This document shows, piece by piece, positions 39,398-48,444 of a stretch of DNA of 64,000 bases. Source of the DNA: Steinernema hermaphroditum (taxonomy: Eukaryota > Nematoda > Chromadorea > Rhabditida > Steinernematidae); the NCBI GenBank assembly GCA_030435675.1, contig CM059624.1:8890769-8954768 (forward strand). The letters run 5' to 3'. Positions within the stretch are counted from its first letter, which is position 1. Each line of letters starts with the position of its first letter. A program made the translations under genes and the position numbers. The notes beneath the pieces were generated by a model. That model ran no database searches and was not told where the DNA came from. It worked only from the letters and a program-made list of their open reading frames with translations.

Positions 39398-40922
39398 GGG
39401 CCGATTTCACAAAGCGCAAAGGCAATTCGCAATTGCGACGCAAATGTCGATTTCACAAAACGCAATTCGCAATTGCGACGCAATTTTCGATTTCACAAAA
39501 CGCAATTGCGTAAAAACGCAATTTTCGGTTTCACAAAACGCAATTGCGCAAACGCAATTCTTCGGTTTCACAAAACGCAATTATAGTCAGATTAAAAAAT
39601 CTCTCGGCAAAACGGCGAGTGCTCCCGCCACGCCTTTCGCGGCGTTATATGAATCGTATGTTCGTGCAGCGCTTAAATTACAATGGCATTTTTGAGTTTG
39701 TGAAAGCGATGAAAGCGATTCGATGCGGATCAGATCGATGCATTCAGAACATCGCACTTACACGCTGAGGTCCCGTACCGCGAATGTCCGGTTTTTATTC
39801 GCTTTCATTATTCACATTCAAATCGCTTTCATGTCGCTCCAAATGCATTCTCTGATGAGAAGGACGGGCGGCACAATCTGTTCTGCCAGTTTGGACAAGA
39901 CAGCAAGCAGAAAACTAGAGTAAACACATGTCGGGGAGATGAAAAAGCTATCTCCTCCGTGGAATTTTCACGCCTGGTGCTCAGTGGTGGTTCAAACGAT
40001 CCGCCAGAGACAGATCTACAAAACAATGTTGAGTTTTTTCAAAATCACATCTCGTACGTGAAGAAAGACGCCATTCATGCACAAACTCATAAATGCCATT
40101 GTAATTTCGGCGCTGCACGAACATACGATTCTTATAACGCCGCGAAAGGCGTGGCGGGAGCCTCCGAAGGGATTTTTTAATCTGACTATACGCAAACGCA
40201 AAACGCAATTGCGTCGCAATTCAGTGACATGCCTCCGAGCATGTCACTTTCGAACGCAATTGTAGAATTTGACCGAGAATTAGCTGTTTTTTCGTGCTTT
40301 ATCAATGTGTCTACCACTTTCTGACTGCCACTGGATATTTACCTTGAAAAGTGTTTGGGCGTTCGTGGCGGGACCAGGGGTGGGTCGCAGATTAACCTAC
40401 CCACACCAAAAACCGGCAAAGTTGGCATAAATCATCCTTCTGTGGTGATCCACAGCTTAACCGAACGTGCGAACTTTCCTAATTATGACCTGCTGTAGGC
40501 AGGTCGAACCTACGAAATTTACTAACAAATTAGCAAAGGCTTAAAATCTTCTCAAAATCAGTTTGCCAAGGTCTCCCATATTGGTACGAACATGCGACAT
40601 TTACCTAATTGTGGCCAGTTCCTAACATCGGCTTACTGTATGTCGGAGTAATTCAACAACAAAAGAGGTGATGTGCTAGCTGCTCAGCGACAAAGAAGAA
40701 CATGTGCTCCCAAAGACAGAAGGATCGGTAGTCATTGAACATGCAACGCAATTGCGATTTGCGTTTGCGACGCAATTGCGATTTGCGTTTGCGACGCAAT
40801 TGCGATTTGCGTTTGCGACACAATTGTACACAATCGACGCAATTGCGTCATTTGCGTTTTTAATTGCGTTTGCGTCGCAATTGCGAATTGCGTTTGCGTT
40901 TGCACTTTGTGAAATCGGCCCC
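39397..40922. mobile_element. Foldback element A with GCAATTGCG subrepeats
   Basis: The ends are GGGGCCGATTTCACAAAGCG (39397) and its reverse complement (to 40922). Subterminal DNA consists of tandem, variable copies of a module built from GATTTCACAAAACGCAATTG plus GCGACGCAA-type spacers. The unique interior (40260-40740) is shared, inverted, with element B. A separate 605-bp MITE has inserted into the left half. Terminal arms made of short tandem subrepeats resemble the design of Drosophila FB foldback elements. No transposase is present. Confidence 0.75.
39584..40188. mobile_element. 605-bp TA-flanked MITE nested in element A
   Basis: Inverted ends TAGTCAGATTAAAAAATC and GATTTTTTAATCTGACTA are flanked on both sides by TA (39582-39583 and 40189-40190). 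Arms extend about 130 bp (for example CGAACATACGATTC mirrored by GAATCGTATGTTCG). The TA duplication fits the Tc1/mariner superfamily. Removing it would restore the element A sequence, so it is younger than A. Confidence 0.75.
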
Positions 40923-40953
40923 TGGGCAGCAAATCGGCCTGCCTGGTATGGTA

Positions 40954-42475
40954 TATGGACAATAGATCCCCGGGACAATAGATCCCGGGACAATAGATCC
41001 CGGGGACAATAGATCCCGACGGGACAACAGATCCCCGGGACAATGGATCCCTGGGACAATAGATCCCGGGGAAAACAGATCCCCGGAAAGAACAAATCGT
41101 TCGCCTGAGGATCAGGAGTATCCTACAGCGAATTGGTCCTACAACGTCTTATTCCCGTCATTTTCGCAATAACGGGAATAAGAAAACAGATTATCGCCAC
41201 CAAGCATTCAATTGTGCTAAGAAGTCCGTTTCGATACTTGCACGAAACGATGAAAACGATATGTTTCAAACTGACGCCGACTTCAACATTGAGTTGGCAA
41301 GTGTAAGCTGTTGTGTCCATGTGTGACGAATGTTATATCTTAAGGTTTAAATCTGGAAATGCTCGAAATGCAACAAGCAAATGTTACTTTTGTTCATAGC
41401 GTTGTTAAACAATAAATTATTTTGCAAATGTCTGAGTCGTTTTAAGTGGAAAACGAAATGTATTATCTTTCTTCTGTTTTCCCCAGGATCTATCGTCCCC
41501 GGGATCTATTATCCCCGGGATCTATTGTCCCAGGGATCTATTGTCCCGGGGATCTGTTGTCCCGTCGGGATCTATTGTCCCCGGGATCTATTGTCCCGGG
41601 ATCTATTGTCCCGGGGATCTATTGTCACACAACCCCTGGTATTGCCTGGTTTGTTGAACGATTTGGTACATTTGGTACACCTGATTTGGGGTTGTGTGAC
41701 AATAGATCCCCGGGACAATAGATCCCGGGACAATAGATCCCGGGGACAATAGATCCCGACGGGACAACAGATCCCCGGGACAATAGATCCCGGGGATATT
41801 GCCGTGGAAACGAGCTTGCGCTCCACACAAAAATGTGGATTATTTGGATAATCCGGGTCCTGACTCCAGATTCCACCGTCAACCCTAATGTACGGAACAG
41901 GCTGAGTTGGCATCTTATCTTTCTTCAGCTTCTTGTTAGTTGTTAAACACTGCTGACAACGAATCACATCAGCATTCTTATAAGTGAACACAAAAGTAGT
42001 GTCGGGGTGCACACGGCTTTTCCAAAGTATAGTACTATTATTTCGCTCACTTCTACCACATTCAATAGGTAAAGGAGTTCCAATGATAGATTCTGGGACA
42101 ACTTGGTTGTCTTCACCGGGCATAACACCCTCTTCAACAGAGTAATTCATCTGAAAAAAAATACAATGCGCTAATGACGAATCATCTGAGTGACGAATCA
42201 CGGAACACAAAGAGCAGATACGTAAAAAATTTCGATAATCTGTTTTCTTATTCCCGTTATTGCGAAAATGACGGGAATAAGACATTGTAGGACCAATTCG
42301 CTGTAGGATACTCCTGATCCTCAGGCGAAGGATTTGTTCTTTCCGGGGATCTGTTTTCCCCGGGATCTATTGTTCCAGGGATCCATTGTCCCGGGGATCT
42401 GTTGTCCCGTCGGGATCTATTGTCCCCGGGATCTATTGTCCCGGGATCTATTGTCCCGGGGATCTATTGTCCATA
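40954..42475. mobile_element. Palindromic element C built of GGGACAATAGATCCC blocks
   Basis: The ends are TATGGACAATAGATCCCCGG and the reverse form, with TA on each side. Four blocks of tandem 15-18 bp repeats (GGGACAATAGATCCC) alternate in orientation: about 40962-41090 forward, 41487-41628 reverse, 41698-41795 forward and 42345-42470 reverse. A further mirrored segment (41096-41185 against 42236-42336, including CTTATTCCCGTCATTTTCGC) lies inside. The inner pair of blocks looks like a second copy of the same kind of element inserted into the first. A zinc-binding-like coding fragment lies at 41802-42150. Confidence 0.7.
41802..42150 (-). pseudogene. Coding fragment with FLYWCH-like zinc-binding pattern inside element C
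   Basis: On the minus strand an ATG directly after TTTTTTTTCAG opens a frame of about 115 residues (MNYSVEEGVMPGEDNQVVPE at its start). It includes FVFTYKNADVIRCQQC and later DPDYPNNPHFCVER. The spacing of CxxC and HxC after aromatic and basic stretches resembles the FLYWCH/WRKY-like zinc fingers common in nematode proteins and in MULE-type transposases. The frame then runs into the tandem DNA repeats (repeating SPGSIVPGIYCP-like peptide) and has no natural end. I read it as a captured or broken exon; the function is unknown. Confidence 0.45.
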
Positions 42476-42675
42476 TACCCTGATTTGGTACAGGGTGATC
42501 GTGCCAGGACCACGAATTGGTACATTGGTACTAATCGTACGTTCATATTGATTTGGTACACCAGCGCAGGGCAGTCGTGCCAGGACCACGAATTGGTATA
42601 GTAAATGTCGCACGTTCGGACACCAATTTAGCCAGATCTTCCTTAACTCGTTTAGTGCGATTTGCAGCCAGTGCT

Positions 42676-43616
42676 GGGGCCGATTTCACAAAGCGCAAAC
42701 GCAAACGCAATTCGCAATTCGCAATTGTGTCTCAAACGCAAATTTGCGTTTGCGTTGTACAATTGTGTCGCAAACGCAAACGCAATTCGCAATTGCGTCG
42801 CAAACGCAAATCGCAATTGCGTTGCATGTTCAATGACTAAGGATCCTTCTGTCTTTGGGGGCACATGTTCTTCTTTGTCGCTGGGCAGCTAGCACATCAC
42901 TTCTTTTGTTGTCAGCAATTACTCCGACATACAGTAAGCCGATGTGAGGAACGGGCCACAATTAGGTAAATGTCGCATGTTCGTACCAATTTGGGAGACC
43001 TCGGCAAACTGATTTTGAGAAGGTTTTAAGCCTTTGCTAATTTGTTAGTAAATTTCGTAGGTTCGACCTGCCTACAGCAGGTCATAATTAGGAAAGTTCG
43101 CACGTTCGGTTAAGCTGTGGATCACCACAGAAGGATGATTTATGCCAACTTTGCCGGTTTTTGGTGTGGGTAGGTTAATCTGCGGCCCACCGCTGATCCT
43201 ACCACGAACACCCAAACACTTTTCAAGGTAAATATCCAGTGGTAGCCAGAAAATGGTAGACACAGTGATAAAGCACGAAAAAACAGCTAATTCTGGCTCA
43301 AATTCTACAATTGCGTTTGAAAGTGACATGCTCGGAGGCATGTCACTGAATTGCGACGCAATTGCGTTTTGCGTTTGCGTAATTGCGTTTTGTGAAACCG
43401 AAGAATTGCGTTTGCGCAATTGCGTTTTGTGAAACCGAAAATTGCGTTTTTACGCAATTGCGTTTTGTGAAATCGAAAATTGCGTCGCAATTGCGAATTG
43501 CGTTTGCGTTTTGTGAAATCGGAAATTGCGTTTTTGCGCAATTGCGTTTTGTGAAATCGACATTTGCGTCGCAATTGCGAATTGCGTTTGCGTTTGCGCT
43601 TTGTGAAATCGGCCCC
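42676..43616. mobile_element. Foldback element B (inverted relative of element A)
   Basis: It starts GGGGCCGATTTCACAAAGCG and ends with the reverse form at 43616. The interior from about 42840 to 43320 matches 40260-40740 of element A in opposite orientation with only scattered changes (for example the stretch around GGTTCGACCTGCCTACAGCA). B lacks the 605-bp MITE found in A. Subterminal GCAATTGCG repeats are present on both sides but differ in number. The GACATGCCTCCGAGCATGTC hairpin next to the right arm is shared by A and B. Confidence 0.75.
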
Positions 43617-45045
43617 TGGCGGATCTCGGATCGGATTTCGGATTCGGATTTGCGAGTTTCAATCCGATCCGCCAGCACTGTATGCAGCTATTATGATAGG
43701 CACTAGTGTTCTTGTTGCCCGCATGATGTTCAGCGAGACGCATTCCACTATTGAAAGCCAAAACCGATCAAATTTTAATGGAAATTTAACAAATTTCTGA
43801 TATTTTCATGAAAGTCCATGAAAGCCACACCATAGAAATAGATGAACTTTCTCAATTCGCAATGAAGTCGCCCACGCAAAATGCTCAGCAGAGAATTTGC
43901 CATAGATTCACCTGTTGAATTTTTATTTAATGTCCTGTGTGTTGAGAAAAGTTCGAGAAACTGTCAAAATACGGCTCAAAAAAGTCGAAAGTTTCTTCAG
44001 TAACTCGTATCTTCAGATTCGGACCGATTATGATCGGTAACGGTGCTCGTGTTGTCTGCAAAATGATCAGCACCGCGCACTCTGTACCAATTCAAAGCGA
44101 ACGTGTGGCATTCGCTGTACCAATTCAAAGCGAACGTACGGCATTCGCTGTACCAATTCGCGGGGATGATCCTAGCACGATTACCCTGTGGTGTACCAAA
44201 TCACGAAGGCACGAGCTTCATTGTTCAACAAACCAGGACGCACCGCGGGAACCGGTGTGGCGGGCAATCGTGTCGCTACCGTAATTTATACTGAAAATCA
44301 GGGTGTTCGCGGCGGGACCGTCATCCTGAATTTCTGTAGCCGTATGAAGCTCACTGGGAAATGCCTCCTGGGAGGTCCCGGCTACTTCCAGTTCTGTGGG
44401 AAGTGAGAAGAGGTAACCAATAAACTGACAACGCCTCCCAGTGCCTTCCCAGTCCTCCCACCTACATGTGGAAGTGGACTTCCCAGTCACTATTCTGGAA
44501 CTTTTTTGACGTGAAAACTTCGTGACACACTACTTTATCGTATTTTTAACGTATCGAAGCTGTTTCCAAGGGAATTTGATTTGAGAGTTTGACCTAGATA
44601 TTACAGGCTGTGTCCAACGCTCGGTCAAGACCACACACGACGTTTTTTTCTGTAAACGGACGCCGCCGTCGTGTGTGGTCTGTTCTTTCTTGATGGGTTG
44701 GGGAGAAAGTTAACGCTAAATCATCAGAGGGGAAATTATTGTTGAATTAGTCGGAGATATGTGGTTAAGATCTGCTTATCAAAAAAAACTAATATAATAT
44801 AAATAATACAATATAAATATAATACAATATAAATTACGGTAGCGACACGATTGCCCGAGCGACACGATTGCCCACAACACCGGGTAGATTCTCCTAGAGC
44901 ACCACTAGAGCTCTACGACTCCGAGAGCCCGTAAGAAGATGTCTCTCTTTTCGGTGGGAGATTACGGTAGCTCCCGAACTCGCGAAAAACGGAAGCAGGT
45001 TTTACTGTGAAGTACTACCGTATACGACCGAGAAATGAGAGAGTA
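43617..45045. other. Repeat-rich non-coding stretch between foldback and mariner elements
   Basis: No gene recognised. Contents: a 33-bp tandem repeat at 44082-44160 (2.4 copies of CTGTACCAATTCAAAGCGAA plus CGTACGGCATTCG); an inverted pair of 28 bp at 44261-44288 and 44830-44857 (CGGGCAATCGTGTCGCTACC); another GTGTTCGCGGCGGGACC motif at about 44308; a 15-bp-arm hairpin at 44628-44681; and an AT microsatellite at about 44790-44835. These look like decayed remains of the same kinds of palindromic elements as in 38-43.6 kb. Confidence 0.6.
44628..44681. repeat. Hairpin, 15-bp arms
   Basis: AGACCACACACGACG (44628-44642) is followed after 24 bp by its exact reverse complement (44667-44681). It lies outside the larger elements and is not followed by a T run, so nothing identifies it as a terminator or RNA gene. 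Confidence 0.7.
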
Positions 45046-45682
45046 CAGGGTGTCCCATAAATACTGTCACGCGTAAAACCACTCACAACTTTTCACAGAA
45101 CGCACAAACCGACCCGTTTTATGTACCATTTGAAAGCGCAGAAAATTCTAAACAAGGTACAAGCAATCGCATTCAAAATGACTTCCTTCTGCGGCAATGC
45201 AAGCGTCCAAACGTTTCCGGAAATTCTTCAAAATGGCCGCGATCATTTCTGGGGTGATTTCTTCCCAGGCCTTCTTCAGAGCGCGTTTCAGGGAATCGAT
45301 GGACTTGTGCTTGATAGCGCACGCCTTCTTCTCCATGATCCCCCAGATTGCGTAGTCGATCGGGTTGAAATCAGGGGAATTGGACGGCCAAACGTTCTTC
45401 GCCTAGAAGCCCAGGAGGCTGGCCCCGCACCACTCCAGCGTCTTCTTCGCTCCGTGGGCCGGGGCCCAGTCCTGTTGCTGTTGCAGTCGATGTTTTTGCT
45501 TCATCTTCTTGAAACGTTTGGACGCTTGCATTGCCGCAGAAGGAAGTCGTTTTAAATGCGATTGATTGTACCTTGTTTAGAATTTTCTGCGCTTTCAAAT
45601 GGTACATAAAACGGGTCGGTTTGTGCGTTCTGTGAAAAGTTGTGAGTGGTTTTACGCGTGACAGTATTTATGGGACACCCTG
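45046..45682. mobile_element. Internally deleted Tc1/mariner-type element
   Basis: Terminal inverted repeats of 171 bp (45046-45216 and 45512-45682) begin CAGGGTGTCCCATAAATACT and differ at about three positions. TA flanks both ends (45044-45045 and 45683-45684). The CAGGGTGTCCCA end is typical of several mariner-like lineages. The 295-bp core is the 3' part of a transposase gene on the minus strand, so most of the transposase has been lost. The element ends only about 80 bp before the SPT3 start codon. Confidence 0.9.
45148..45500 (-). pseudogene. Mariner transposase C-terminal fragment
   Basis: The minus-strand frame reads QQQQDWAPAHGAKKTLEW, which is the second catalytic Asp motif (QDxAPAH). 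An in-frame TAG follows, then WPSNSPDFNPIDYAIWGI with the third catalytic Asp, and finally MEKKACAIKHKSIDSLKRAL and a basic C-terminus. The N-terminal DNA-binding region and first catalytic Asp are absent. The stop codon and truncation make it non-functional. The 3' end of the frame runs into the right-hand inverted repeat. Confidence 0.85.
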
Positions 45683-45763
45683 TAGAGTGCCCGGTTGGAG
45701 TTGCTGCGGTACCTCGTCGTGATAATCGTGGCTAATCCAACTAAACGTCATCTATTTCAGCAT

Positions 45764-46799
45764 ATGTCGTCATCTGAATCCGTAGACGTGGCACGGCTAG
45801 TCGACGCTCGTGAAGACACAATCGAAGAAGATGAAGTTGGCCACTTCTTGAAGATCATCTCGAGGTTAATGTTCACTTACGGAGACTCACACAAACCGCT
45901 AGTAGAGTGCCAGCGATACTTACTGCGCATCGTTTACACCGAAATGAGGGAGATGATCTACGTCGCGAAGCGCAATACGGATAGCAAACGTCGGCAGCGA
46001 AGGAACAACATCGACGTCGCTGACCTCGTCTTCCAGTTCCGCCGGCACCCGCCTCTACTACGTCGTCTCATTAAGTACATCGGGTATGAGTTGCTGAAAC
46101 ACGCTTTGCTAATGTTTGATTCAGTTCAGCTCAAGGAGGCACATATCGGATCGGCAACAATGTTCAATAACGTAATTTCGGACGAACAGAGTGGCTCAAG
46201 CGGAGGCATAGCGAAATTCGCCATGTCACACGACAAGAACGAGAAGCGGTGAGTTTGGATGGAGTGGCTGATATCTGGTCGAATGCTTTTCAGAGGTGTC
46301 AAAGCGATTAGGGCGGCGCTAAGCGATTTCGATGTCCATGGACAGCTGGTCAAGTGTCTTGAACAAGGTGATAGAGATCCAATCTTTGACGACACGGTTG
46401 CCATTCGCAAAGCTCGGTTTTGGGAAAGGTGCCAACACATGCCGAGTGAGTTGTACGAGCAGTTTTCCGGAGCGCGCAGGTACTCCTTTCTTGTGATGCC
46501 AAAGAAAAAGTGAGTTTTGTATGAATACCGAAGGTGGTCACTTTGGTGCTTCAGGCCGTTTGTACTCGTGAAGAAGTACGTGAAGTGGTTGAAGGCGGAG
46601 CGCGTTACTCGCCTCGCCGTTTGGATTCTGAATTTCTGTTCCCTGGAACTTGTGGCATGCATCACAGAGATGGCCGTGATAAGTCGCCGGATGGAGACGG
46701 GTCATGAGTTCGCTGATAATGAACTACTGGAATCGCTTCAGCTACGGCATTATGAGCAGGCATACCATCGACTTCCTAGGCGCTCGGCAAGCTTTAGAG
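45764..46799 (+). CDS. SUPT3H: SPT3 subunit of SAGA (histone-fold), 3' end interrupted
   Basis: SPT3 is a SAGA coactivator subunit with two histone folds that helps place TBP at promoters. The ATG at 45764 follows a CTATTTCAG acceptor. Exons: 45764-46082, 46125-46248, 46294-46509 and 46555 onward. The N-terminal fold reads FLKIISRLMFTYGDSHKPL, then VDVADLVFQFRRHPPLLRRL and IKYI. The second half reads AIRAALSDFDVHGQLVKCLE, RRYSFLVMPKKKPFVL, VAVWILNFCSLELVACITEM-like helix and ESLQLRHYEQAYHRLPRR, matching the C-terminal fold. The frame then enters the 5' LTR of a retrotransposon at 46800 with no stop and stays open to 47098, so a chimeric tail of about 100 residues is predicted. Whether the original stop lay just beyond 46799 cannot be seen. 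Confidence 0.82.
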
Positions 46800-47053
46800 T
46801 GTCAGGGCTCCGCCCCAGCGCTCCCGCGCTTCAGGAGATCGGGTATAAAAGCCCGCGTCTCGCAAACCCGAGCAGAGTGCTGACCCGACTCGCTGCCCAC
46901 CAGCTGCGAGTCGGCGACGTCTCTCGCACGGTGGTCCTGCCTCTCTCTCTCCCTAGTCCCCTCACGCATGTAATAAAGTTTATTTATACTATAACTAGTG
47001 CATGTGCCACACACCCAGTAAGGAAGGTTGTCTGTCCCCTTCCGGACACGACA
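46800..47053 (+). repeat. 5' LTR
   Basis: Begins TGTCAGGGCTCCGCCCCAGC and ends GGACACGACA, giving TG...CA ends. A TATA box (TATAAAAG) lies at 46844-46851 and AATAAA at 46972-46977. It differs from the 3' LTR at two sites (A against G at position 5; C against T in GTGCATG). Confidence 0.93.
46844..46851 (+). promoter_or_regulatory. TATA box of the LTR promoter
   Basis: TATAAAAG in the U3 part of the 5' LTR, about 45 bp from its start; the same sequence occurs in the 3' LTR at 54299-54306. It is the most obvious core promoter element in this window. The 3' LTR copy could drive transcription into the region downstream of the element. Confidence 0.7.
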
Positions 47054-47056
47054 TTC

Positions 47057-47070
47057 TGGAGGTCCCAACG
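47057..47070 (+). other. Putative primer-binding site
   Basis: TGGAGGTCCCAACG begins three bases after the 5' LTR and starts with TGG, the complement of a tRNA CCA end. The tRNA whose 3' end is CGTTGGGACCTCCA was not identified. Confidence 0.6.
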
Positions 47071-48444
47071 TAACAGCTTAAGTTCCGTGGAACGATAGAA
47101 GCTGGTGAACTCGGTAATCCCTTCCTTACGTGGCGAGGCGAGAAGGTGTAAGATCTATCTGAGGGAGAGAGAGTGAGGTGAAGAAATCCCCGCGGCGTCC
47201 GAAAAGTCGAGATTGTCCGATTGGTACCGTTGGACATCTGACCTGTAGCGTGGCAAGTGCTGGGTTCGATTCCCATACTCTCCAACTACTAGGACCGGAA
47301 GTTTCGGCTAACGGCCTCTGGACGGCTACGTATTCATATTCTGCACGGCTGCCAACAAATGGGGAACGTCTCTTCGCTTTCTCCATCCGCAGTCTGGAAT
47401 AGGACACAGGAGTAAGAGTGGAAGTCGATAGTGAAGAAGAGACACCACGAACCTAAAGGACGATGAACTTTGAGTGGAGCTATAGCATCCTAGTAGCGAA
47501 ACTCACGCCTCTTCGTGAGCGTTATCACGCTTGGCCATCTGGCCGCAACTCTCACCTGAGGAGCCGGAAGTTCTTGAACCCCGCCACTCCCTCAGCGAAG
47601 TCGCTTGACTCCGTCCTGGTTCCCAATGAAATGTAATGCATGCATCAAATTACGAGCGCCAATGCAGACGCCTTTTGTGATCAAGTATCGCAAAAGAAGT
47701 AGTCAATGGGATACTCACCCGTTCACTAAACATTGTTCCCCCCGTCCATGCTGTCCCGAAATGGATGTATTTCGGAAGCCGCTAAGAAGCCGCCGACCAC
47801 AAAGAGAACTTCTACGTATCCGGCAATCACAACTGTACGTTTCTTTTCGAAATTAAAAAAAAATTGCACGGGTGTGCAAAACGGCGAAACCCGAAGAAGA
47901 GCACGCCGGAGCCGGAAATTACAACGCCGTGCCTGCAAAGACCAAGCACGCCCTCCGGCGAGCCAACCGCAAGGTAGCACAAAACGACCGATGACGCAAG
48001 TACAACAGAATGACCGGCACGAAAAGCGGATAAGTTTTCTCGAAATGCGGCTCGTACCAACCGAAACCACTCACCGAAGGATTTCCGCGAAGCTGAGCTA
48101 CGGGTAGGCGGAGATGAAAAAGCGGCGCTGAAGACAGCCGAGAGGCTCAGGTGCAGTCGTATTTCCAACGCGTGCCCTGACCACTCGCGTCCTTATCCGC
48201 TCTCTCCGCTGATCCCTAAATGCTTTCAGTAATTAAACAGTTTCATCACGAAACTCAACACGTCGACACCACCGTCTGACTACCCCGTGCCACCGCCGCC
48301 CTACGCTGAAGAAGACCAAACCCTACCGAAGCAGCCCAGGAAACGAAGAAGCTCCCTACTACTACCCACAAGCGCATCAAGAAGTCGCCAGCGATCACCT
48401 TCCCCGGCACAGGGACGAGGACGCTCGTTGTACAGCCACAAGGA
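47071..48444 (+). other. Retrotransposon leader region
   Basis: About 1.4 kb between primer-binding site and the first long frame. It contains a tRNA-like B box (GGTTCGATTCC at about 47263) inside a GTTGGA...TCCAAC stem (47230-47287). A separate frame without ATG lies near 48250-48496, with PPPPYAEED encoded at about 48290-48316; a PPxY motif is the usual ESCRT-recruiting late domain of Gag proteins. That frame overlaps the start of the main Gag frame, so splicing or frameshifting may join them. Confidence 0.5.

Noticed and set aside
40676..41095. Frames encoding repeated SIVPGICCPVGIYCPRD-like peptides
   Set aside because: Translation of the GGGACAATAGATCCC repeat; frames appear on both strands and stop at repeat edges.
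39400..43615. CRISPR array, suggested by regularly spaced short repeats
   Set aside because: Eukaryotic context, palindromic units of uneven length and no unique spacers; these are foldback subrepeats.
44628..44681. Transcription terminator or small RNA hairpin
   Set aside because: No T run and no transcript context; it lies in decayed repeat sequence.
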